A stretch of 64,000 nucleotides of DNA from Hanleya hanleyi (Eukaryota; Mollusca; Polyplacophora; Lepidopleurida; Hanleyidae): positions 1 through 64,000 of the forward strand of contig JAVTVY010036947.1 of NCBI GenBank assembly GCA_036873755.1, written 5' to 3'. The position numbers and the translations under genes are program-made. Positions 35,648 through 46,529 of this stretch are shown in pieces (the stretch's first letter is position 1; every line of letters begins with the position of its first letter). Under the pieces are notes generated by a model. The model made no database searches. It was given only the letters and a program-made list of their open reading frames with translations, and had not been told where the DNA came from.

Positions 35648-36455
35648 TTGCCCGTTTTCTCGAAAATGAATAATGTAATGTATTTTATATGATGGCCGAG
35701 AAATCGCTGTATTGTGTTAATGATTACGGGCCGACACACGAAGGCAGGATGCGAAGGACGAAGGTAGGATGCGAACCACGAAGTCAGGATGCGAAGTGGC
35801 GAAGCCAGGATGCGAAGCGCTAAGTCATGATGTGAAGCGCGAAGTCAGGATGCGAAGCGGCGAAGGCAAGATGCGAAGTGGCGAAGCCAGGATGCGAGGC
35901 ACGAAGTCAGGATGCGACATCAGAACAAAACAATACACAGACTGGAAGCGAAGCGCGAAGTCACGATGCGAAAGCAGGATGCGAAGGACGAGGGTAGGAT
36001 GCGAAGCGCGAAGTCAGGATGCAAAGGCCGGGTGCGAAGTGCGAATCCAGGATGCGAAGCGCGAAGTCAGGATGCAAAGTCAGGATGCGAATCGCGAAGT
36101 CAGGATGCGAATCGCGAAGTCAGGATGCGAAGTCGGGATGGCAGGATGCGAAGTGGCGAAGTCGGGTGCGGTAACTTCGCGTTTCGCATCCTGCCATCGA
36201 ATCCTGCCTTCGCGAGTTAACATCTTAACTTCGCGCTTCGCATCTGACTACCCATCCTGGCTTCGCATCCTGGCTTCGCACATCGCATCCTGACTTCGCG
36301 CTTCGCATCCTGCCTTCGTCCTTCGCATCCTACCTTCGTCCTTCGCATCCTGCCTTCGTGTGTCGGTCCGTAATCATTAACACAATACAGCGAGTTCCCT
36401 TCTCGGCCATCATATAAAATACATTACATTATTTATTTCCGAGAAAACGGGCCAA
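35648..36455. mobile_element. Foldback element FB1 with GCGAAGTCAGGATG minisatellite arms
   Basis: The outer inverted repeats are TTGCCCGTTTTCTCG and CGAGAAAACGGGCCAA. They extend inward over about 110 bp to GGCCGACACACGAAGGCAGG and its complement. The left arm then holds many copies of a roughly 18-bp unit (GCGAAGTCAGGATGCGAA and variants); the right arm has the complement (TTCGCATCCTGACTTCGCG). The structure is that of a foldback element whose arms grew by minisatellite expansion. ORFs reading repeated REVRMRSG peptides are not genes. Confidence 0.85.
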
Positions 36456-36985
36456 TATGACAATGTTCACCGCGTTTTTTTCTTTCAAATTTATTCACCA
36501 ATTCAAATAATTACCTAATTTCTAAAACTATGTAAAAATATTATTTGGTTTGTTATTTTTGTCCTGAGAGTTAGCCTGGCTGTTGCCTGAGTAGAATCAG
36601 TCGATGCTTGACACAATGAAATTCGTTGTTTTGTTTGTCTTTAAAACCTCCGATTACACCTTTTTTTATCCTAACTCAGCCTGTGGTTGACATTAGATAA
36701 GTAATTGGTTAGTATTTCTCATTCTCATGGCATCAGATTGTATATCTCCTATTGTTGTATATACTCTGATGTCAAAGTGGAGCTATTGCGGCGCGCAGCT
36801 TTTCTGCGCATGGCTCACGCCCAATCAACAGCCTCCGTTACTAAATGAAGCGAACTTGTTGAGATTACCGAATGGTGCTGATGATTTCCGAAAAGCTCAG
36901 CATGATTTCGGCAAGCCAATCAACATAGGCGTTGTATATCGACGAGAACGAACAGCGGCAAATCTTTGAGGGGCATCTTGTTTAA

Positions 36986-37252
36986 AAAGCCGGACTGGTA
37001 TTTGTGATATTTCCGTTAACTTCCATCATGAACGAGCAAGAAAATGTACTTCGAACCCTGGGATTTACTGCCACATATCTTGGACCTGGCGATTGCGACA
37101 GAGAAAAACTACAGGAGGGATCTTATTCATTTGTATTCTCAAGCCTCGAATTACTGTTAAACCAGGAAGAGAACCGCGATTTGCTAATTAAACACGGGAA
37201 AACCACGGCAGCTATTGTCGCCGACGTGGCTCATGCGGTGATTCGATGCATG
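36986..37252 (+). pseudogene. RecQ-helicase-like exon, copy 1
   Basis: Open frame of 89 codons from just after a stop at 36983 to a splice donor GTAAGT at 37253. LVFVIFPLTSIMNEQ matches helicase motif Ia of RecQ-type proteins (usual form: V-x-S-P-L-x-S-L-M-x-D-Q). GFTATYLG and SYSFVFSSLELLL match the next conserved blocks. IVADVAHAVIRCM sits where motif II (D-E-A-H-C-x-S-x-W) belongs, but the E is V and the C is A, so it could not hydrolyse ATP. No motif I (Walker A) is encoded in this exon. I infer capture of a helicase exon with its donor; no later helicase exon is seen. Confidence 0.65.
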
Positions 37253-38021
37253 GTAAGTTTATAAACAGGTAAATTATAATAATAAAATAATAATAATAAA
37301 TTATAATATAATTTTAAATAAAATACTGAAAATTGCGATAATACGGTTATTGCTATTTTTTAATTCACAGCCAATTTATTTGATAAACATTTTTAAATTT
37401 GAGCAAATTTAAATAAGTTAGTTTGATAAAAAATTGCCATTTGAAAAAAAAACTGAATCGATTATTAAATTAAATCCCAGTTGCTAAACTGAAATCCGTT
37501 ATTTTCAGACAAAATCTTAATATTATTTATGGTTATAACCAGAGAAACACATTTAACTGCAGATATATTAGTATTTAATATTTAGTACTATGAGGAAATT
37601 ATGACAATGATGTCTTCCGATGCATATTCCTTGTCCACCTCCTCTACTGATTGTTTTTATTACTTACTTGTTGCACATAAATACATAATAATATATACCT
37701 CGCTGAGGTTCAGATGATTAATTTTGGCTGAGTAATTTTTTCAATATTATTTTTTGTGTTGACTTTGATTTGTGTTGTGTTATCCTTCCTCACTGAGTTC
37801 AAGATCGGCAACATAAAACACATATATCATTCGATACACATGGCCATGATATAATTTTCTGAAAGACGCACGCTTGTTGATTGTCTGGTCACATCAACTA
37901 GGTTCATTCTCCAGGGTCATTATCAATTAATGCTTACAATACCTCTCAGCATGAATCGGAATGTCGCTTATCCAATGTTGTTTTACAATATGACCGCACG
38001 TCTCCACACGGTGATCAGTTG

Positions 38022-38190
38022 TGATGACGTAGTCAACCGGAAAATATAACGCGCTCTCTCACTGGCTCAGCGGAAAAGACACAATGCGGCTGCGCGCCAG
38101 GCATTTCTATAGTGGTGAAGACAGAGTCTTGTTTACCGACGGTTTGGAGGTTACAAACTCTGACGTTGGGAGAATGGTATTTCTTTGAGA
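38022..38190 (+). promoter_or_regulatory. Promoter-like segment, copy 1
   Basis: TGATGACGTAG (CRE/ATF-like) is followed about 15 bp on by AAAATATAACGCGC, then a short ATG ORF of 34 codons starting MRLRARHFYSG. This copy lacks two bases of the TATA box present in copies 2 and 3. Confidence 0.35.
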
Positions 38191-40106
38191 TTTATTTATC
38201 ACTGTGTGATATCTGTTAACCTATATGCATATCATGTATGCTATTATTCAATCATGCAAAATATAGACAGAAAACTACACTATGTATAACCTAAACATGC
38301 ATTATCACTGAATAGTTAATTAAGACGGACAGATTAACTAATACTATTGTTTAATCATGCCAAATTATAGAAAAAATAGGAAAACAATGCTCAAAATTGT
38401 TTTTGTCAATATTTCAACCTTGGTACACATTCGTACGAGTTCAAAGTACAACAATGTACAGAAAGGGGCAAATGCCCTAAGAGGGAAAAGTCTGTAAGGG
38501 GAAATGTCCGCAGAGGGGAATGTCCGCGCACCAAGCTGTTGATATGTAAAAATATATATCGAACATCGATTTTGTTACGAGAAAACAGTAATGGCTTAAT
38601 TTTTGACGATCTGCACATTTTGTCTTTGACGTTTCTTCGATATCAATCAAATGATCTAAACTGGATATACACTAATACTTAAATTCCGACAATAAAGTTA
38701 ATGATCTCAATCCCGGACTTAATTATGATTGGAGGTAATCCGTGAACAATATATTTCACCAGATAGCAGCGACATATGGATCTGATCTCTACCCGAGGCC
38801 TACAGCCTGTTGCAGTTCAATTTATAACTGGTTTAATTTTGGGGAATATGCAATATGCATCACATTATCACAGAAAGGACTATTATATTACACTGATTAT
38901 AGTTCTGACAGCTTGAGGTTAAAACTACAAATGTGGTCCAGTTTTCATTTATCAAAAATATATCCTTTGTTGTAAGCATGGGAAAGAGTGCAACAGTGTA
39001 AACCGCAAATTCAAGCATGCCGCTGCTATCGGGGCACATTTATTTTGGACTGAATTCATCTATCTCGGGAATCCAGGATTGGGCCTTATCAATCTATGTT
39101 TATCAAAGAAGACATTAACTAAGCAGCACATATAGAAGATATGTGGTATTCATACAAAAAATACACGTAACTTTGCCCTGGAAAATAATTTGGGTAATAT
39201 GTAGCGACATAGGATAATGATAATAAGATTAGATTAGATTAGATATCTAACCACATCCGGATATAATAAAATCACAATGTCTCATTGATTCCATGGGCTA
39301 AAATGAGGAGAGGCAGCGTAACTTTGCTCGGTCCTTCCCCCTTCCGAATCCCCCCATCCCACATCATCACCTCAGACCAATACGCTGAATTACATCATTG
39401 GGAAGATATACCAACGTTAATTTCAAAATGCCGCTGTATGCATGTATGCGTTGAAAGGAACGTCCCTGTTATATCCCAATATTAATACCTTCCACTCTTT
39501 ATTAATTATGACATATACACATTCCATTTCTGCCCGTATAACTGGGTGTGTGCTCGCGACACCAAATCTGTTTGGGAACAAACACTATGTATCAGCATAT
39601 ATTATGGTAAGTCTTAAGATGAACCTAAGATGTCTTAAGATGAAGTCTAATATAAAACATATGATATGGTATATTACGTTATTTGGCAATGGTCATGCAT
39701 CTATATTCCGCTGGTTATCATATATTAGCTTTGGGGAGGGGGGCTGATATTTAAACGTTTATCAGACTTAGATATATGAACATAAAACACGCATCTTCAA
39801 GAGTAGATCTAGCGACAATTCATAGGGGGTTCGACTATGACAGCCCAACCGGCGAGGGTCCAGGGGCCGCCTAGGCTAGGGAAGCTCCGGATCCTAGATC
39901 GCCGCAGTCAAAAAGTCACACATCATGCCTGAATCTATTTGACGTTTTAGTTGTATTTCGTATTGGAACATTAGAAAACAGTACGATACGAATACGATTT
40001 ATTAACACAAAGTTAAAATAAGCGAATTCTAATAGAGCAACAGGAGAGGGACCACGGCCCGTATAGGCTCCAGAAACTCCCGGCCCTAGTTTGCCGGAGA
40101 TACGTG

Positions 40107-40906
40107 TTGCCCGTTTTCTCGAAAATGAATAATGTAATGTATTTTATATAATGGCCGAGAAATCGCTGTGTTGTGTTAATGATTACGGGCCGACACACGA
40201 AGGCAGGATGCGAAGGACGGACGAAGGTAGGATGCGAAGCGCGAAGTCAGGATGCGAAGTGGCGAAGGCAGGATGCGAAGTGGCGAAGCCAGGATGCGAA
40301 GCGCTAAGTCATGATGTGAAGCGCGAAGTCAGGATGCGAAGCGGCGAAGGCAAGATGCGAAGTGGCGAAGCCAGGATGCGAGGCACGAAGTCAGGATGCG
40401 ACATCATAACAAAACAATACACAGATTGGAAGCGAAGCGCGAAGTCACGATGCGAAAGCAGGATGCGAAGGACGAGGGTAGGATGCGAAGCGCGAAGTCA
40501 GGATGCAAAGGCCGGGTGCGAAGTGCGAATCCAGGATGCGAAGCGCGAAGTCAGGATGCAAAGTCAGGATGCGAATCGCGAAGTCAGGATGCGAAGTCGG
40601 GATGGCAGGATGCGAATTGGCGAAGTCGGGTGCGATAACTTCGCGTTTCGCATCCTGCCATCGAATCCTGCCTTCGCGAGTTAACATCTTAACTTCGCGC
40701 TTCGCATCTGACTACCCATCCTGGCTTCGCACATCGCATCCTGACTTCGCGCTTCGCATCCTGCCTTCGTCCTTCGCATCCTACCTTCGTCCTTCGCATC
40801 CTGCCTTCGTGTGTCGGTCCGTAATCATTAACACAATACAGCGATTTCCCTTCTCGGCCATCATATAAAATACATTACATTATTTATTTCCGAGAAAACG
40901 GGCCAA
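40107..40906. mobile_element. Foldback element FB2
   Basis: Same termini and minisatellite as FB1. The array differs by whole repeat units: an extra GGACGGACGAAGG at the left and one fewer AATCGCGAAGTCAGGATGCG at the right. This shows unit gain or loss since duplication. Confidence 0.85.
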
Positions 40907-41110
40907 TATGACAATGTTCACCGCGTTTTTTTCTTTCAAATTTATTCACCAATTCAAATAATTACTTAATTTCTAAAACTATGTAAAAATATTATTTGGT
41001 TTGTTATTTTTGTCCTGAGAGTTAGCCTGACTTCGGCAAGCCAATCAACATAGGCGTTGTATATCGACGAGAACGAACAGCGGCAAATCTTTGAGGGGCG
41101 TCTTGTTTAA

Positions 41111-41380
41111 AAAACCGGACTGGTATTTGTGATATTTCCGTTAACTTCCATCATGAACGAGCAAGAAAATGTACTTCGAACTCTGGGATTTACTGCCACA
41201 TATCTTGGACCTGGCGATTGCGACAGAGAAAAACTACAGGAGGGATCTTATTCATTTGTATTCTCAAGCCTCGAATTACTGTTAAACCAGGAAGAGAACC
41301 GCGATTTGCTAATTAAACACGGGGGGAAAACCACGGCAGCTATTGTCGCCGACGTGGCTCATGCGGTGATTCGATGCATG
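41111..41380 (+). pseudogene. RecQ-helicase-like exon, copy 2
   Basis: As copy 1, with one in-frame 3-bp insertion (an extra Gly in KHGGKTT). It ends at a splice donor GTAAGT at 41381. The motif II defect (VADVAH) is the same, so it predates the triplication. Confidence 0.65.
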
Positions 41381-42147
41381 GTAAGTTTATAAACAGGTAA
41401 ATTATAATAATAAAATAATAATAATAAATTATAATATAATCTTAAATAAAATACTGAAAATTGCGATAATACGGTTATTGTTATTTTTTAATTCACAGCC
41501 AATTTATTTGCTAAACATTTTTAAATTTGAGCAAATTTGAATAAGTTAGTTTGATAAAAAATTGCCATTTGAAAAAAAACTGAATCGATTATTAAATTAA
41601 ATCCCAGTTGCTAAACTGAAATCCGTTATTTTCAGACAAAATCTTAATATTATTTATGGTTATAACCAGAGAAACACATTTAACTGCAGATATATTATTA
41701 TTTAATATTTAGTACTATGAGGAAATTATGACAATGATGTCTTCCGATGCATATTTCTCGTCCACCTCCTCTACTGATTGTTTTTATTACTTACTTGTTG
41801 CACATAAATACATAATAATATATACCTCGCTGAGGTTCAGATGATTAATTTTGGCTGAGTAATTTTTTCAATATTATTTTTTGTGTTGACTTTGATTTGT
41901 GTTGTGTTATCCTTCCTCACTGAGTTCAAGATCGGCAACATAAAACACAGATATCATTCGATACACATGGCCATGATATAATTTTCTGAAAGACGCACGC
42001 TTGTTGATTGTCTGGTCACATCAACTAGGTTCATTCTCCAGGGTCATTATCAATTAATGCTTACAATACCTCTCAACATGAATCGGAATGTCGCTTATCC
42101 AATGTTGTTTTACAATATGACCGCACGTCTCCACGCGGTGATCAGCT

Positions 42148-42317
42148 GTGATGACGTAGTCAACCGGAAAATATATAACGCGCTCTCTCACTGGCTCAGC
42201 GGAAAAGACACAATGCGGCTGCGCGCCAGGCATTTCTATAGTGGTGAAGACAGAGTCTTGTTTACCGACGGTTTGGAGGTTACAAACTCTGACGTTGGGA
42301 GAATGGTATTTCTTTGA
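42148..42317 (+). promoter_or_regulatory. Promoter-like segment, copy 2, with short ORF
   Basis: TGATGACGTAG at 42148-42158, TATA box ATATATAA at 42171-42178, then ATG at 42213 opening a 34-codon frame (MRLRARHFYSG to a stop at 42315-42317). The frame is also open upstream to 42057. Spacing of CRE, TATA and ATG suggests a captured host promoter with the start of a gene; the protein is not recognised. Confidence 0.4.
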
Positions 42318-44235
42318 GATTTATTTATCACTGTGTGATATCTGTTAACCTATATGCATATCATGTATGCTATTATTCAATCATGCAAAATATAGACAGA
42401 AAACTACACTATGTATAACCTAAACATGCATTATCACTGAATAGTTAATTAAGACGGACAGATTAACTAATACTATTGTTTAATCATGCCAAATTATAGA
42501 AAAAATAGGAAAACAATGCTCAAAATTGTTTTTGTCAATATTTCAACCTTGGTACACATTCGTACGAGTTCAAAGTACAACAATGTACAGAAAGGGGCAA
42601 ATGCCCTAAGAGGGAAAAGTCTGTAAGGGGAAATGTCCGCAGAGGGGAATGTCCGCGCACCAAGCTGTTGATATGTAAAAATATATATCGAACATCGATT
42701 TTGTTACGAGAAAACAGTAATGGCTTAATTTTTGACGATCTGCACATTTTGTCTTTGACGTTTCTTCGATATCAATCAAATGATCTAAACTGGATATACA
42801 CTAATACTTAAATTCCAACAATAAAGTTAATGATCTCAATCCCGGATTTAATTATGATTGGAGGTAATCCGTGAACAATATATTTCACCAGATAGCAGCG
42901 ACATATGGATCTGATCTCTACCCGAGGCCCACAGCCTGTTGCAGTTCAATTTATAACTGGTTTAATTTTGGGGAATATGCAATATGCATCACATTATCAC
43001 AGAAAGGACTATTATATTACACTGATTATAGTTCTGACAGCTTGAGGTTAAAACTACAAATGTGGTCCAGTTTTCATTTATCAAAAATATATCCTTTGTT
43101 GTAAGCATGGGAAAGAGTGCAACAGTGTAAACCGCAAATTCAAGCATGCCGCTGCTATCGGGGCACATTTATTTTGGACTGAATTCATCTATCTCGGGAA
43201 TCCAGGATTGGGCCTTATCAATCTATGTTTATCAAAGAAGACATTAACTAAGCAGCACATATAGAAGATATGTGGTATTCATACAAAAAATACACGTAAC
43301 TTTGCCCTGGAAAATAATTTGGGTAATATGTATCGACATAGGATAATGATAATAAGATTAGATTAGATTAGATATCTAACCACATCCGGATATAATAAAA
43401 TCACAATGTCTCATTGATTCCATGGGCTAAAATGAGGAGAGGCAGCGTAACTTTGCTCGGTCCTTCCCCCTTCCGAATCCCCCCATCCCACATCATCACC
43501 TCAGACCAATACGCTGAATTACATCATTGGGAAGATATACCAACGTTAATTTCAAAATGCCGCTGTATGCATGTATGCGTTGAAAGGAACGTCCCTGTTA
43601 TATCCCAATATTAATACCTTCCACTCTTTATTAATTATGACATATACACATTCCATTTCTGCCCGTATAACTGGGTGTGTGCTCGCGACACCAAATCTGT
43701 TTGGGAACAAACACTATGTATCAGCATATATTATGGTAAGTCTTAAGATGAACCTAAGATGTCTTAAGATGAAGTCTAATATAAAACATATGATATGGTA
43801 TATTACGTTATTTGGCAATGGTCATGCATCTATATTCCGCTGGTTATCATATATTAGCTTTGGGGAGGGGGGCTGATATTTAAACGTTTATCAGACTTAG
43901 ATATATGAACATAAAACACGCATCTTCAAGAGTGGATCTAGCGACAATTCATAGGGGGTTCGACTATGACAGCCCAACCGGCGAGGGTCCAGGGGCCGCC
44001 TAGGCTAGGGAAGCTCCGGATCCTAGATCGCCGCAGTCAAAAAGTCACACATCATGCCTGAATCTATTTGACGTTTTAGTTGTATTTCGTATTGGAACAT
44101 TAGAAAACAGTACGATACGAATACGATTTATTAACACAAAGTTAAAATAAGCGAATTCTAATAGAGCAACAGGAGAGGGACCACGGCCCGTATAGGCTCC
44201 AGAAACTCCCGGCCCTAGTTTGCCGGAGATACGTG

Positions 44236-45035
44236 TTGCCCGTTTTCTCGAAAATGAATAATGTAATGTATTTTATATAATGGCCGAGAAATCGCTGTGT
44301 TGTGTTAATGATTACGGGCCGACACACGAAGGCAGGATGCGAAGGACGGACGAAGGTAGGATGCGAAGCGCGAAGTCAGGATGCGAAGTGGCGAAGGCAG
44401 GATGCGAAGTGGCGAAGCCAGGATGCGAAGCGCTAAGTCATGATGTGGAGCGCGAAGTCAGGATGCGAAGCGGCGAAGGCAAGATGCGAAGTGGCGAAGC
44501 CAGGATGCGAGGCACGAAGTCAGGATGCGACATCATAACAAAACAATACACAGATTGGAAGCGAAGCGCGAAGTCACGATGCGAAAGCAGGATGCGAAGG
44601 ACGAGGGTAGGATGCGAAGCGCGAAGTCAGGATGCAAAGGCCGGGTGCGAAGTGCGAATCCAGGATGCGAAGCGCGAAGTCAGGATGCAAAGTCAGGATG
44701 CGAATCGCGAAGTCAGGATGCGAAGTCGGGATGGCAGGATGCGAATTGGCGAAGTCGGGTGCGATAACTTCGCGTTTCGCATCCTGCCATCGAATCCTGC
44801 CTTCGCGAGTTAACATCTTAACTTCGCGCTTCGCATCTGACTACCCATCCTGGCTTCGCACATCGCATCCTGACTTCGCGCTTCGCATCCTGCCTTCGTC
44901 CTTCGCATCCTACCTTCGTCCTTCGCATCCTGCCTTCGTGTGTCGGTCCGTAATCATTAACACAATACAGCGATTTCCCTTCTCGGCCATCATATAAAAT
45001 ACATTACATTATTTATTTCCGAGAAAACGGGCCAA
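44236..45035. mobile_element. Foldback element FB3
   Basis: Same length and repeat-unit order as FB2 with isolated substitutions (for example GATGTGGAGCGCG for GATGTGAAGCGCG near 44445). Confidence 0.85.
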
Positions 45036-45239
45036 TATGACAATGTTCACCGCGTTTTTTTCTTTCAAATTTATTCACCAATTCAAATAATTACTTAATT
45101 TCTAAAACTATGTAAAAATATTATTTGGTTTGTTATTTTTGTCCTGAGAGTTAGCCTGACTTCGGCAAGCCAATCAACATAGGCGTTGTATATCGACGAG
45201 AACGAACAGCGGCAAATCTTTGAGGGGCGTCTTGTTTAA

Positions 45240-45506
45240 AAAACCGGACTGGTATTTGTGATATTTCCGTTAACTTCCATCATGAACGAGCAAGAAAATG
45301 TACTTCGAACCCTGGGATTTACTGCCACATATCTTGGACCTGGCGATTGCGACAGAGAAAAACTACAGGAGGGATCTTATTCATTTGTATTCTCAAGCCT
45401 CGAATTACTGTTAAACCAGGAAGAGAACCGCGATTTGCTAATTAAACACGGGAAAACCACGGCGGCTATTGTCGCCGACGTGGCTCATGCGGTGATTCGA
45501 TGCATG
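45240..45506 (+). pseudogene. RecQ-helicase-like exon, copy 3
   Basis: Encodes the same peptide as copy 1, with the splice donor GTAAGT at 45507 kept. Since all three copies retain the open frame and donor, loss of function is indicated only by the motif II change and the missing flanking exons. Confidence 0.65.
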
Positions 45507-46273
45507 GTAAGTTTATAAACAGGTAAATTATAATAATAAAATAATAATAATAAATTATAATATAATCTTAAATAAAATACTGAAAATTGCGATAATACGG
45601 TTATTGTTATTTTTTAATTCACAGCCAATTTATTTGCAAAACATTTTTAAATTTGAGCAAATTTGAATAAGTTAGTTTGATAAAAAATTGCCATTTGAAA
45701 AAAAACTGAATCGATTATTAAATTAAATCCCAGTTGCTAAACTGAAATCCGTTATTTTCAGACAAAATCTTAATATTATTTATGGTTATAACCAGAGAAA
45801 CACATTTAACTGCAGATATATTATTATTTAATATTTAGTACTATGAGGAAATTATGACAATGATGTCTTCCGATGCATATTTCTCGTCCACCTCCTCTAC
45901 TGATTGTTTTTATTACTTACTTGTTGCACATAAATACATAATAATATATACCTCGCTGAGGTTCAGATGAGTAATTTTGGCTGAGTAATTTTTTCAATAT
46001 TATTTTTTGTGTTGACTTTGATTTGTGTTGTGTTATCCTTCCTCACTGAGTTCAAGATCGGCAACATAAAACACAGATATCATTCGATACACATGGCCAT
46101 GATATAATTTTCTGAAAGACGCACGCTTGTTGATTGTCTGGTCACATCAACTAGGTTCATTCTCCAGGGTCATTATCAATTAATGCTTACAATACCTCTC
46201 AACATGAATCGGAATGTCGCTTATCCAATGTTGTTTTACAATATGACCGCACGTCTCCACGCGGTGATCAGCT

Positions 46274-46443
46274 GTGATGACGTAGTCAACCGGAAAATAT
46301 ATAACGCGCTCTCTCACTGGCTCAGCGGAAAAGACACAATGCGGCTGCGCGCCAGGCATTTCTATAGTGGTGAAGACAGAGTCTTGTTTACCGACGGTTT
46401 GGAGGTTACAAACTCTGACGTTGGGAGAATGGTATTTCTTTGA
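46274..46443 (+). promoter_or_regulatory. Promoter-like segment, copy 3, with short ORF
   Basis: Same TGATGACGTAG, ATATATAA and ATG arrangement as copy 2; short ORF to a stop at 46441-46443. Confidence 0.4.
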
Positions 46444-46529
46444 GATTTATTTATCACTGTGTGATATCTGTTAACCTATATGCATATCATGTATGCTATT
46501 ATTCAATCATGCAAAATATAGACAGAAAA

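Larger units (their letters stand above)
35200..39667 (+). repeat. Internal tandem unit 1 of the CACTA-like element
   Basis: It begins GGTATATTACGTTAGTTGGC. Order inside: purine tract, foldback element, RecQ-like exon, AT-rich spacer, promoter-like segment, then sequence homologous to the inner part of the inverted arms. It is longer than units 2 and 3, mainly because of about 325 bp at 36579-36904 that they lack. The tail joins unit 2 at an ATAAAACATATGATAT junction. Confidence 0.9.
39668..43796 (+). repeat. Internal tandem unit 2 of the CACTA-like element
   Basis: 4129 bp, nearly identical to unit 3 with few visible substitutions over long stretches, and very similar to unit 1 apart from the deletion of about 325 bp and a shorter foldback array. 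It begins GGTATATTACGTTATTTGGC. Confidence 0.92.

Noticed and set aside
35740..36360. CRISPR-like regular repeats
   Set aside because: The spacers are as repetitive as the repeats, the right half is the complement of the left, and the context is a eukaryotic foldback element.
40151..40684. 177-codon ORF (and its twins at 35769 and 44280) rich in REVRMRSG
   Set aside because: It is a reading of the minisatellite; several frames on both strands are open for the same reason.
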